From contig NZ_FOMR01000004.1 of the NCBI RefSeq assembly GCF_900112705.1, forward strand, positions 1 to 64,000: a DNA stretch of 64,000 nt. Reading direction: 5' to 3'. Source of the stretch: Lentibacillus persicus (GTDB taxonomy: Bacteria > Bacillota > Bacilli > Bacillales > Amphibacillaceae). Under the pieces are notes generated by a model. The model did no database searches and was not told the DNA's origin. It worked only from the letters and a program-made list of their open reading frames with translations. Made by a program: the position numbers and the translations under genes. Every line of letters starts with the position of its first letter. The first letter of the stretch is position 1. Positions 15,720 through 24,342 of this stretch are shown here, in pieces.

Positions 15720-15950
15720 CTTATATATCCAATATAAGAGACGAACGATAATGAAGCTTAGCGGAGGAAATATGCGTAGACTCCTGCGGGAAGAGAGGCA
15801 TAGGTGAGACAACGAAGTGCCTTGGCACGAGTTGGCTCACCAGCTGCCCGCGGAAAGTGAAGCATATTTCCGAAGCGGTATATCCCGCTTCCTTTCCTAA
15901 TAATCGTTCGTCTTTTCCTTTACTTTCAAACCTTTTGTCCCAGCCTCTTT
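15702..15950. mobile_element. MITE-like element with terminal inverted repeats
   Basis: Ends are AAAGAGGTTGGGACA (15702-15716) and the complement of AAAGAGGCTGGGACA (15936-15950), a 14/15 match. A second inner pair follows, AGACGAACGATAAT (from 15739) facing ATAATCGTTCGTCT (to about 15913). Inside lies a complete hairpin repeat (15761-15878). About 249 bases long, with no coding frame of note. The left end supplies the stop of the DUF6501-like gene, and the right end abuts the stop of the M14 peptidase gene. Confidence 0.65.
15761..15878. repeat. Bacillaceae hairpin repeat, copy inside the MITE-like element
   Basis: The arms GCGGAGGAAATATGC (15761-15775) and GCATATTTCCGAAGC (15862-15876) pair. 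The interior has ACTCCTGCGGGA, GGCATAGGTGAGA, GGCTCACCAGC and GCCCGCGGAAAG in this order. The same blocks recur at 39459-39577. Confidence 0.75.
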
Positions 15951-17144
15951 TTATGGTAAATATAAATTGGCCAGCATAAGTCCGAGCGATTCCTGATAAA
16001 TTTCTTCAAACTGATTAAAAGGAAGCGGGTTTACACCAGTGCCTAATTCAATTGTGAAACCCGGACGCCTGAATTCCTGGATAAACCAATCTTTATAACC
16101 CGCATAGCTATCGACATAACGTATAGGCTGGTAACCGCTCACACGGCTGTATTCATTTACAATTTCCTGTGCAATCGGCGGCTCCAATCCTTCAAACCCC
16201 CAATAAATCACTTCACCCTGAGTATGGAATGCATTTACACGAGAAAAGTTCCGATTTTCAGCTAGTTCTGCCATTGTTAATGATTCAGGTTCGGATAATG
16301 GATGTGGGCCAGGATAGTCTCGCGGCTGGGGTGAATCAGGTTTCCGTGCCGCTTCCATTTCCCAGCGTGCTGGGTATTGATTATTCAAATCCACACCCTT
16401 AATGTTTGCCTTCCAATTTGAAAAATCCGCATTCTGGTTATTGATCATTAGAACGTCTTCCTCATAATTCCCGGCAGCTGAAGCTCCATTAATAACAAGA
16501 TTGACTCCGTCCGGGTTAACCATTGGAACCAGTGATAAGGTTGTTTCGAAAAAGTAGGGAAGAAGGTTTAAACCACGAATTGGTATACCATTTGTTAATG
16601 CGAGAACGTAATCATTTAAAAATCGCATAATAACGGGTGTTGTAATCCACTCATTAGCATGAAACGATCCATTTACATGAATATGTTTGCTTCCCGTTCC
16701 AATCCGCAATTCAACAATTTCTTTTCCCATAACCGAGGTTCCAATTGCCTCACGAACAATGAACGGATAAACGGTTAATAATCGGCTAACATCATTCGTA
16801 AATTTATCAAATGTATAATTACTAAAATCAGTTATGATTAAATTTCGAACGCGTTGCGGAATAACAATTTGCTGACCGATTTGCAAGTCTTCCGGATTGA
16901 TATTGGGATTGACCAATTGAAGCATATCCACTGGCAAATTACGTGCGATTGCGATGTTCCAAAATGTATCACCTGAAGATATTTGGTATTGGTCAGCCAT
17001 ATAGCCCGGGATTTGGGCCAACTGACCAACGGCCAGCTGACTCGGCTCGAGATCAGGATTGGACTGAACAATCAAGTCGAGCGGAATATCAAACAACTCA
17101 CTGTAATACCAGAACGAGTCATTGGGACGAATAAAAACCTCCAT
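15951..17144 (-). CDS. M14 zinc peptidase with N-terminal LysM repeats (gamma-D-glutamyl-diamino acid endopeptidase type)
   Basis: Likely cleaves the gamma-D-Glu to diaminopimelate bond in peptidoglycan peptides. The 397-residue protein has two LysM domains (about 1-98; QYQISSGDTFWNIAIARNLP opens the second), then a carboxypeptidase fold. Zinc ligands lie in SFHANEW and, later, NAFHTQGE; the catalytic Glu is in FTIELGTG. No signal peptide is visible, as in forespore or mother-cell enzymes such as YqgT-type endopeptidase I. Two ATGs stand side by side; 17144 is six bases from GGGGAG and is preferred to 17147. The stop abuts the MITE-like element. Confidence 0.87.
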   Translation of the reverse strand: MEVFIRPNDSFWYYSELFDIPLDLIVQSNPDLEPSQLAVGQLAQIPGYMADQYQISSGDTFWNIAIARNLPVDMLQLVNPNINPEDLQIGQQIVIPQRVRNLIITDFSNYTFDKFTNDVSRLLTVYPFIVREAIGTSVMGKEIVELRIGTGSKHIHVNGSFHANEWITTPVIMRFLNDYVLALTNGIPIRGLNLLPYFFETTLSLVPMVNPDGVNLVINGASAAGNYEEDVLMINNQNADFSNWKANIKGVDLNNQYPARWEMEAARKPDSPQPRDYPGPHPLSEPESLTMAELAENRNFSRVNAFHTQGEVIYWGFEGLEPPIAQEIVNEYSRVSGYQPIRYVDSYAGYKDWFIQEFRRPGFTIELGTGVNPLPFNQFEEIYQESLGLMLANLYLP

Positions 17145-17289
17145 CATTATCTCCCCTTAAATCCAGCCAGATAGTAAATAATATGTTTCAGTACCGAGTC
17201 TTGTGCCCAGCTCTTGTTTCAGACAGCTATTTTCTGTAATATAATGGTTAAGATTCAAGAGGATTTGTATTCTTAAGGAGGGGAATTGC

Positions 17290-17529
17290 TTGGCTTTTGT
17301 TATCACATCACCTTGTATAAATGAAAAATCAGGGGAATGCGTTGAAGTATGTCCTGTTGATTGCATAGAAGAAGGTAAAGATATGTTTTATATTGATCCG
17401 GATATATGCATTGACTGTGGTGCCTGTGAGGCTGTTTGTCCAGTCGAAGCTATTTATATGGAAGACGAAGTGCCCGAAGGTGAAGAAAAATATATTAATT
17501 TAAATGCACAGTTTTTTGAAGAAAGCTAG
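17290..17529 (+). CDS. fdxA: bacterial ferredoxin
   Basis: A 79-residue electron carrier. Two cysteine groups are visible: C9 in SPCIN plus GECVEVCP, and ICIDCGACEAVCP. The wide spacing in the first group is typical of 7Fe ferredoxins ([3Fe-4S] plus [4Fe-4S]). TTG 17290 is the start, six bases after AGGAGGGG (17276-17283). The acidic C-terminus (EDEVPEGEEKYI) suits partner binding. Transcribed alone up to the terminator at 17534-17573. Confidence 0.9.
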   Translation: MAFVITSPCINEKSGECVEVCPVDCIEEGKDMFYIDPDICIDCGACEAVCPVEAIYMEDEVPEGEEKYINLNAQFFEES

Positions 17530-17533
17530 CAAT

Positions 17534-17573
17534 AACAGAAGACCGCTATCTACACCGACAGCGGTCTTCTGTT
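17534..17573. terminator. bidirectional terminator between ferredoxin and acylphosphatase
   Basis: A 14-bp perfect stem, AACAGAAGACCGCT (17534-17547) and AGCGGTCTTCTGTT (17560-17573), between two convergent genes; the minus-strand stop overlaps it. Confidence 0.85.
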
Positions 17574-17841
17574 ATCTGATTATAAAATCCTTATAACCTT
17601 TTTCCTTATGTTGTGTATCCACTTCCATGTCCCGCACACGAATAAAGGGACTGAATCCTTTCTCAAGATCGTTCAAAAATGACTGAACATTATGATCATC
17701 ACCTTCCACTTCTATATTCACTGTTCCGTCAGAATTGTTTTGCACCCATCCATTTAAATTATAATGGTAAGCCCGCTGCTGAGCAGAATATCTGAAGCCG
17801 ACCCCTTGCACACGACCATTAACGGTTATATGTGCATGCAA
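17572..17841 (-). CDS. acyP: acylphosphatase
   Basis: An 89-residue hydrolase of acyl phosphates. The phosphate-binding loop GRVQGVGFRYSAQ (about residues 9-21) with its Arg, and the catalytic Asn in GWVQNNSDGTVNIEVEG, are intact. The family's end (YKDFIIR) is normal. ATG 17841 follows AAGGAGGCGC. It lies alone, convergent with the ferredoxin gene and divergent from the nitrate reductase cluster. Confidence 0.93.
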   Translation of the reverse strand: MHAHITVNGRVQGVGFRYSAQQRAYHYNLNGWVQNNSDGTVNIEVEGDDHNVQSFLNDLEKGFSPFIRVRDMEVDTQHKEKGYKDFIIR

Positions 17842-17957
17842 TTTTAGCGCCTCCTTTATTAAAAGTACCTAATAATAATATATTGCCAGCCAAAACGCGT
17901 CTCAAACCACTTTTATCAAGCGTTTTCTAATTTTCGACAATCCTGTTAAATCTATTC

Positions 17958-18000
17958 CGTGATAATTGTCACATAAATCCCAATTTTGCTCAGATATTAA
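17958..18000 (+). promoter_or_regulatory. FNR-type site and -10 of the hemerythrin-nar operon
   Basis: CGTGATAATTGTCACA (17958-17973) matches the CRP/FNR pattern TGTGA-N6-TCACA in 9 of 10 fixed bases. A TATTAA -10 (17995-18000) lies downstream and no good -35 is present. The site centre is 41.5 bases before the start predicted from that -10, the standard class II activator position. It fits oxygen-limited activation by an Fnr homologue, which is not in the window. Confidence 0.65.
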
Positions 18001-18077
18001 TTGTACCGCATTTTTCTACATGATATGCTGAAGAAAATTGGAACAATACATTACTTTTTTTAATAGGAGGTGCAGGG

Positions 18078-18494
18078 ATGTCCGGTCCTGCTCTTAAACG
18101 GGTTGACAGTCACAGCGCTATTCATGAAGCAGCTTTGAATGAAGCGATCGAACTGACAAACATGCTCGACAAACTTTTTCAAAATAATCAAGAAGAAGAA
18201 GCGTTGGAATTAGCATATGTACTTATAGAACAATGGGAAACAAGAACACTTGCTCATGCAGATGCAGAGGAAGACGGATTATATAAAGACTTGGTTGAAG
18301 CGGATCCGAATGTGAAGGACGATATTATTGCTCTAACACGTGATCATGATTTGCTGCGAATCATTGTAGGTGACATTAAACAGGAATTGCCGAAAAATGG
18401 AATTAATGATGCAACAATACAGCGTTTTCAATCATTAATTATTGTTGATGAGCTTCATAATGAGAAAGAAATGGAAGTTCTTCCGGATCACTAG
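18078..18494 (+). CDS. hemerythrin-like diiron protein at the front of the nar cluster
   Basis: A 138-residue helical-bundle protein with the hemerythrin ligand pattern: HSAIHEA near residue 12, HADAEEDGLY near 58, TRDHDLLR near 95 and HNEKEME near 130. Such proteins bind O2 or NO at a diiron site. An AGGAGGTG site (18065-18072) precedes ATG 18078. It is the first gene after the FNR-like site and is 26 bases from the next gene, so it should be expressed with nitrate reductase. Protection of the enzyme against NO or O2 is a reasonable but unproven role. Confidence 0.8.
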   Translation: MSGPALKRVDSHSAIHEAALNEAIELTNMLDKLFQNNQEEEALELAYVLIEQWETRTLAHADAEEDGLYKDLVEADPNVKDDIIALTRDHDLLRIIVGDIKQELPKNGINDATIQRFQSLIIVDELHNEKEMEVLPDH

Positions 18495-18520
18495 CATATA
18501 CACTTCAGGAGGTAAAGCGA

Positions 18521-18844
18521 TTGAGTTCTGAACAAGCAGCTGGAAAACATGAAAAACCTATGCGGGTTATTTTGCCGCAATTGCATCACCAAATAGCTGA
18601 ACAATTGGAAGAACAGCACAACATTCACCCCTATGATATACAAACCAAGGTTATCCCGGTTGATGCAGGATATGAGGTAATCGTTTACTTTGGGGATAGT
18701 TTTGCACATAGGGAAGCAGCGTACTTTTCGGTTGAAGCAATTGAAAAAAATGGGGGCGAATTATCCGGGTTCATAGAAAAAATAGGAGACACTTGCAAAG
18801 AAGTGATGATTGCTGATTATTACAAGATGATGAGACCAAAATAA
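18521..18844 (+). CDS. nar-cluster protein of unknown family
   Basis: A 107-residue cytoplasmic protein starting at TTG 18521, seven bases after CAGGAGGT (18506-18513). It has a helical, His- and Glu-rich N-terminal part (QLHHQIAEQLEEQHNIHP) and a beta-alpha C-terminal part (YEVIVYFGDSFAHREAAYF, IADYYKMM). I do not recognise it. Position between the hemerythrin gene and narG in one orientation suggests a nitrate-respiration role, but nothing in the residues shows a cofactor site. Confidence 0.7.
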   Translation: MSSEQAAGKHEKPMRVILPQLHHQIAEQLEEQHNIHPYDIQTKVIPVDAGYEVIVYFGDSFAHREAAYFSVEAIEKNGGELSGFIEKIGDTCKEVMIADYYKMMRPK

Positions 18845-18888
18845 AACAATTTTTACTATCGAACTTCTGAATGAAAGGGTGTCCGCGA

Positions 18889-19167
18889 TTGTTTTTATTT
18901 GAAGATGAGGCCAATATAGTCGAAGATCGTGAAGATTTAATCTCCGTCCTGAAGATGCGATTTGGCGACATTCCGCCAAAAGTGATAGAGGAAATTTATG
19001 CAATCAGTTCGTATGAAACACTGGAACGCCTCATATTAGTAGCTTCGAATGTGCCAAGTTTAAAAGTGTTTCTTGAAGAATTAAAAGAAGGGGAAGGAAG
19101 CTTTCGTATTTTAGGCGACAGATTTAATCCAATTGAAGCACAATCTGAAGGCGGTGGGAGCAAGTGA
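18889..19167 (+). CDS. nar-cluster small helical protein (resembles DUF4351)
   Basis: A 92-residue protein. TTG 18889 is chosen because AAAGGG (18874-18879) sits 9 bases before it; ATG 18871 lies upstream of that site. The middle (LKMRFGDIPPKVIEEIYAIS, then YETLERLILVAS) resembles the small helical DUF4351 domain found at the C-terminus of Rpn-type nucleases, but no nuclease part is present. The stop overlaps the narG GTG start (GTGA), giving translational coupling. Function unknown; a chaperone or regulatory partner of NarG is only a guess from the overlap. Confidence 0.65.
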   Translation: MFLFEDEANIVEDREDLISVLKMRFGDIPPKVIEEIYAISSYETLERLILVASNVPSLKVFLEELKEGEGSFRILGDRFNPIEAQSEGGGSK

Positions 19168-22100
19168 GAAGTAGCAATAAATTATTCGATAAATTAAAAC
19201 ATATAAAATCGGGCAATAAACTGAATGAAGGATGGACCGAGGAAAGTCCGCGTCCTCGTGACTCAGAAGATATCTATCGCCGGAGATGGCAGCATGATAA
19301 AATTGTCCGCTCAACGCATGGTGTTAATTGCACCGGTTCATGCAGCTGGAAAATCTACGTAAAAGACGGGATTATTACGTCCGAAACACAGCAGACCGAT
19401 TACCCAAGCACGGGTGATGACTTTCCTGAATACGAACCGCGCGGGTGCCCGAGAGGTGCCAGCTTTTCATGGTATACTTACAGTCCCATCAGGGTAAAAT
19501 ATCCCTATGTCCGAAGTGATTTATATGAACTTTGGAAAGAAGAACGGAACAATCATAAAGACCCCGTGGAAGCATGGGAGAACATTGTCAGCAGTCCCGA
19601 AAAGCGCGAACAGTACGTAAGAGCACGCGGGAAAGGCGGATTTGTTCGGGCCACATGGCGGGATATGTCTGAAATGATTGCCAGTGCAACGATTCAAACG
19701 ATTAGAAAATACGGCCCTGACCGTGTTGCCGGCTTCAGCCCGATTCCAGCGATGTCGATGATAAGTTACTCATCAGGCACCCGTTTTCTCTCTTTAATCG
19801 GCGGAACAATTCTGAGCTTTTACGACTGGTACGCTGACCTGCCGCCAGCTTCACCACAAGTATGGGGTGAGCAGACGGACGTTCCGGAAAGTGCTGACTG
19901 GTACAATTCCAAATACTTTATCATATGGGGCACAAATTTGCCGCAGACACGGACCCCTGATGCCCATTTCATGGTTGAAGCAAGATACAATGGCACCAAA
20001 GTTGTCGGCGTAAGTCCGGACTATGCTGAATATGAGAAATTTGCCGATATTTGGCTTCCTGCAAAAGCCGGAACCGATGCTGCACTTGCAATGGCCATGA
20101 CACATGTTATTTTAAAAGAATTCTATGTTAATAGAGAAACACCTTACTTTACTTCATACGCTAAAAAGTTTACCGACTTACCTTATTTAGTCACTTTAAA
20201 TGAACATGGTGAAGAATATCGCAGTGATCGCTTTTTGCGTGCATCCGATATCAATAACGATCAAACACTTGGTGAATGGAAAACGCTTGTCTGGGATGCT
20301 CAGACCGATCATCTTGAAACACCAAATGGCAGTATGGGCTTCCGCTGGGATGGAGGCCGCAAATGGAACCTGGAGCTTGATAAAGAGGATGGGAGCACGA
20401 TAGATCCTGAACTCAGTTTTATCGAGAAGTCCGATGAGACCGTGATGGTGAGCTTCCCTTATTTTGCCGAACAGGATGGCGATATTGTCAAGCGCGGTGT
20501 ACCTGTCAGACACGTGCAGAATGCCAGCGGCGAGACTGTCAAAGTGACCACAGTCTATGATCTGATGATGGCACATACCGGGGTCGGTCGCGGCCTGGAA
20601 GGAGATTATCCTGCAGACTATGATGATCCGAAGCCATATACACCCGCATGGCAGGAGTCTATTACAGGGGTTAACAAGAATCATGTTATAAAAGTAGCTA
20701 AAGAATTTGCTGACAATGCGGAACGTACCAATGGCAAATCAATGATTGCCATGGGCGGCGGTACCAATCATTGGTATCATAGTGATCAAATTTACCGTGC
20801 CATTTTGAACCTCGTACTGTTGACCGGCTCACAAGGTGTTAACGGGGGCGGATGGGCCCATTACGTCGGCCAGGAAAAAGTTCGTCCGCAAGAAGGATGG
20901 CAGCAAGTTGCTTTTGCCGGCGACTGGCAGAAACCACCAAGACACCAGAATGGAACATCATATTTTTATTTCATCACTGATCAATTCCGTTATGAATCGA
21001 TTCCGGAAGAACCTGAAGAGACCGAGTGGGGGAGTAAATATAACTCAATGCACCCGGCTGACTTGAATGCACTTTCGGCAAGGCTTGGATGGCTCCCGTC
21101 ATATCCGCAGTTTTCACAAAACTCAATTGATCTTGTTAAGGAAAGCCGGGAACGGGGTGCCCAAACGGAGCAGGAGATTATCGATGATGTCGTCGGTCAA
21201 ATCAAGCAAGAAAAAATTGACTGGGCTATCGAAAACCCTGATGATCCAAGAAATTTCCCGAGAGTATTCTTTAATTGGCGGTCAAACCTCCTCGGAGACA
21301 GCGGTAAAGGACATGAGTTCTTTGTTAAACACCTTGTCGGCGGAGACAATCAAGTATTGGCTGAGCCGGAAAACTCATGGCAGCCGGAAACCATTAATAC
21401 TGAAGGTGAAGCTCCTACAGGAAAAGCAGATCTTTTAGTCAGTGTAGACTTCCGGATGACAAGTTCAGGTTTGTTTTCTGATATTGTGCTCCCCGCAGCA
21501 ACATGGTATGAAAAGAATGATATCAGCAGCACAGATTTACATCCATTTGTCCACCCGTTTAATGCAGCAATTTCTCCGCCATGGGAGGCGAAAAGTGACT
21601 GGAATACGTTCCGGGAGATCAGTAAAGTTTTCTCCGAGCTTTCAGAAAAACACTTGCCTGCAACTGAAGAGCTTGTGATGTCACCACTTGCACATGACTC
21701 ACCCGGTGAAATTGCACAAGCTTATGGTAAAATTAAAGATTGGCGAAAGGGAGAAGTTGAAGCAATTCCAGGAAAAACGATGCCAAGCTTTAAATTAGTT
21801 GAACGTGATTACCCTAATGTTTATCAAAAAATGACCACGATCGGACCGTTAATCAAAAATGGTTATGGGGGTAAAGGTGTCACCATTCCTGGCGAAGAGG
21901 TTTATCAGGATTTGGAAAAACGGCTTGGTACATCAAGACGGGAAGGAATTGGAAAAGGCCGTCCAGACTTATATAACGACGAGCAGGCCATCAATGCCAT
22001 CCTGGCGATGTCGGGTGCTACAAATGGGAAGCGAGCGGTAGCGGGGTGGAAATCGCTTGAAGAAAAAACCGGACAGAAACTGGAAGATATTGCAAAACCT

Positions 22101-22859
22101 CGAGCTGAAGAAGATCATACGCTGAGAGATTTAAGTATTCAGCCAAGAAATGCCATTTCTACACCGGTTTGGAGTGGTCTCGAAAAAGACCATCGACGCT
22201 ATTCGCCATTCACGGTCAATACGGAATATAACATTCCATGGCGGACATTGACCGGCAGACAAAGTTTTTATGTTGATCACGAGATGATGCTCGATTATGG
22301 TGAAGGGCTCCCATTATATCTGCCACCGTTAAGGTACGGACCGTTCTTGAAAAAAGAAGAAGGTGTGGCGGAGAATGATAATAAATCAATTACCGTCAGA
22401 TATTTAACACCACACCAAAAATGGGGCATTCACACAATGTTCACCGATACAACGGCTATGTCGCAATTGTTCAGAGGATGGCAGACGATATGGATGAACG
22501 AAGACGATGCACACTCAATCGATTTAAAGGACAATGATTTTGTGGAAGTCTATAACCGAAATGGTGCTATTGCAGCGAGAGTTGTGGTAACTTACCGGAT
22601 TCCTAAAGGTATGGCATATATGTACCATGCACAAGATCGGACCTTAGGTGTACCTGCCACATCCATCGAAAAAGATGGTGGTAAAAGACGCGGCGGTACC
22701 CATAACAGTGTGACACGTGTAACGCTCAAAGGCACACATATGATTGGCGGCTATTCGCAATTAAGTTATGGATTTAACTATTATGGTCCAACAGGTCATC
22801 AGCGGGACACAATAGCCGTCATCAGAGCTTTAAAGGAGGTAGATTGGCTTGAAAATTAA
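19164..22859 (+). CDS. narG: respiratory nitrate reductase alpha subunit
   Basis: The catalytic subunit that reduces nitrate to nitrite on bis-MGD molybdenum, on the cytoplasmic face of the membrane complex NarGHI. The 1231-residue protein has the N-terminal HGVNCTGSCSW motif (His/Cys ligands of the FS0 cluster), then RGCPRGASFSWY and GLFSDIVLPAATWYEKNDIS, split here as GLFSDIVLPAATWYE and KNDISSTD. The C-terminal cofactor domain (THNSVTRVTLKGTHMIGGY) is intact. Start is GTG 19164, overlapping the stop of the gene before. narH overlaps by 11 bases. It depends on the MGD cofactor (mobA upstream) and NarJ. Confidence 0.97.
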   Translation: MRSSNKLFDKLKHIKSGNKLNEGWTEESPRPRDSEDIYRRRWQHDKIVRSTHGVNCTGSCSWKIYVKDGIITSETQQTDYPSTGDDFPEYEPRGCPRGASFSWYTYSPIRVKYPYVRSDLYELWKEERNNHKDPVEAWENIVSSPEKREQYVRARGKGGFVRATWRDMSEMIASATIQTIRKYGPDRVAGFSPIPAMSMISYSSGTRFLSLIGGTILSFYDWYADLPPASPQVWGEQTDVPESADWYNSKYFIIWGTNLPQTRTPDAHFMVEARYNGTKVVGVSPDYAEYEKFADIWLPAKAGTDAALAMAMTHVILKEFYVNRETPYFTSYAKKFTDLPYLVTLNEHGEEYRSDRFLRASDINNDQTLGEWKTLVWDAQTDHLETPNGSMGFRWDGGRKWNLELDKEDGSTIDPELSFIEKSDETVMVSFPYFAEQDGDIVKRGVPVRHVQNASGETVKVTTVYDLMMAHTGVGRGLEGDYPADYDDPKPYTPAWQESITGVNKNHVIKVAKEFADNAERTNGKSMIAMGGGTNHWYHSDQIYRAILNLVLLTGSQGVNGGGWAHYVGQEKVRPQEGWQQVAFAGDWQKPPRHQNGTSYFYFITDQFRYESIPEEPEETEWGSKYNSMHPADLNALSARLGWLPSYPQFSQNSIDLVKESRERGAQTEQEIIDDVVGQIKQEKIDWAIENPDDPRNFPRVFFNWRSNLLGDSGKGHEFFVKHLVGGDNQVLAEPENSWQPETINTEGEAPTGKADLLVSVDFRMTSSGLFSDIVLPAATWYEKNDISSTDLHPFVHPFNAAISPPWEAKSDWNTFREISKVFSELSEKHLPATEELVMSPLAHDSPGEIAQAYGKIKDWRKGEVEAIPGKTMPSFKLVERDYPNVYQKMTTIGPLIKNGYGGKGVTIPGEEVYQDLEKRLGTSRREGIGKGRPDLYNDEQAINAILAMSGATNGKRAVAGWKSLEEKTGQKLEDIAKPRAEEDHTLRDLSIQPRNAISTPVWSGLEKDHRRYSPFTVNTEYNIPWRTLTGRQSFYVDHEMMLDYGEGLPLYLPPLRYGPFLKKEEGVAENDNKSITVRYLTPHQKWGIHTMFTDTTAMSQLFRGWQTIWMNEDDAHSIDLKDNDFVEVYNRNGAIAARVVVTYRIPKGMAYMYHAQDRTLGVPATSIEKDGGKRRGGTHNSVTRVTLKGTHMIGGYSQLSYGFNYYGPTGHQRDTIAVIRALKEVDWLEN

Positions 22860-24342
22860 AGCACAAGTAGCAATGGTAATGCATTTGGATAAATGTATCG
22901 GCTGTCACACCTGTTCTGTCACATGTAAAAATACGTGGACAAACCGGCCTGGAACGGAGTACATGTGGTTTAACAACGTCGAAACCCGGCCCGGAACCGG
23001 GTACCCAAAACGCTGGGAAGATACAGAACGATTTAAAGGCGGATGGACGCTCAAGAATGGCAAATTGCAACTTAAAGCAGGCGGCCCTATTTCCAAGCTC
23101 TTAAATATTTTTTACAATCCAGATATGGCCACAATGGATGATTACTATGAACCGTGGACATATAACTATGACAACTTAATTCATAGCCCGAAAAGCGAGA
23201 ATTTGCCTGTAGCAAGACCGCAATCTGTCATTACAGGTGAATATATCGATAAACCGGAATGGGGATCCAACTGGGATGATGATTTGGCCGGCGGCACAGA
23301 AACTGTTTCACAGGATCCGACGGTTGAAAAGCTCCAGGAGCACATCTCCTTGGAATATGAGAAAACATTTATGATGTATCTGCCAAGAATTTGTGAACAT
23401 TGTTTAAACCCATCATGCGTGGCTTCGTGTCCATCAGGGGCGTTGTATAAACGGGACGAAGACGGCATTGTACTCGTGGACCAGGAAGCTTGCCGCGGCT
23501 GGCGTTTCTGCATGAGCGGATGCCCGTACCATAAAGTCTATTACAACTGGAATTCACACAAGGCAGAAAAATGCAATTTCTGCTATCCGCGGACTGAAGC
23601 AGGCATGCCGACAATTTGTTCTGAAACATGTGTCGGACGTATCCGTTATATCGGGGTAGTCCTATATGATGCTGATAAAGTAAAAGAAGCAGCTTCGGTT
23701 GAAGATCCACAAGATCTTTATGAGTCTCAATTGTCTGTGTTTCAGGATCCGTTTGACCCTGAAGTTATTGAAGAGGCACGCAAAGCAGGCATTAATGACG
23801 AGTGGATTGAAGGCGCACAAAACTCACCGATTTACAAAATGGCAATGCAATGGAAAATTGCACTTCCGCTTCATCCCGAATATCGTACGCTGCCGATGGT
23901 CTGGTATGTACCGCCACTTAGCCCGATTATGAACCATATTACAAATGAAGACGATTTGGATACTGATGGCTACATTCCGGCTGTCGATCAAATGCGAATT
24001 CCTGTTGAATACCTTGCTTCAATATTGGCTGCGGATGATACAAAACTAATGCGAAAAGTATTGCTAAAGCTGACTGCTATGCGCGTACACATGCGCGGAA
24101 AAACGGTCGGCGGAATTGATGAATTCAGGCAAAGCGAATTACTTAAGGAAGCGGATACGACGCCTGAAGAACTTGAAGATATGGCGCGCTTATTAGGAGT
24201 TGCCAAGTATAATGAACGCTTCGTTATTCCAACAGGCAGAAGGGAAATGGATGATGACCTTTATTATGAGCAAGGCGCATGCAGCCTCGAAGACCTGGCC
24301 CCGCCTGAAGGTATGGCTTCCCTTGCCGGGGGGAACAGATAA
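22849..24342 (+). CDS. narH: respiratory nitrate reductase beta subunit
   Basis: An iron-sulfur subunit that passes electrons from NarI to NarG. The 497-residue protein contains four cysteine groups: DKCIGCHTCSVTCKNTW, ICEHCLNPSCVASCP, ACRGWRFCMSGCPYHK, and CNFCYPRTEAG with ICSETCVGR. The Trp in CRGWRFC marks the [3Fe-4S] site, as in E. coli NarH. TTG 22849 is the start, eight bases after AAAGGAGGT (22832-22840), within the end of narG. The next gene starts on its stop codon. Confidence 0.97.
   Translation: MKIKAQVAMVMHLDKCIGCHTCSVTCKNTWTNRPGTEYMWFNNVETRPGTGYPKRWEDTERFKGGWTLKNGKLQLKAGGPISKLLNIFYNPDMATMDDYYEPWTYNYDNLIHSPKSENLPVARPQSVITGEYIDKPEWGSNWDDDLAGGTETVSQDPTVEKLQEHISLEYEKTFMMYLPRICEHCLNPSCVASCPSGALYKRDEDGIVLVDQEACRGWRFCMSGCPYHKVYYNWNSHKAEKCNFCYPRTEAGMPTICSETCVGRIRYIGVVLYDADKVKEAASVEDPQDLYESQLSVFQDPFDPEVIEEARKAGINDEWIEGAQNSPIYKMAMQWKIALPLHPEYRTLPMVWYVPPLSPIMNHITNEDDLDTDGYIPAVDQMRIPVEYLASILAADDTKLMRKVLLKLTAMRVHMRGKTVGGIDEFRQSELLKEADTTPEELEDMARLLGVAKYNERFVIPTGRREMDDDLYYEQGACSLEDLAPPEGMASLAGGNR

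Noticed and set aside
15498-15812. A 104-codon minus-strand frame across the DUF6501-like gene and repeat
   Set aside because: It is antisense to a better-supported gene and to a palindromic repeat, with no ribosome site.
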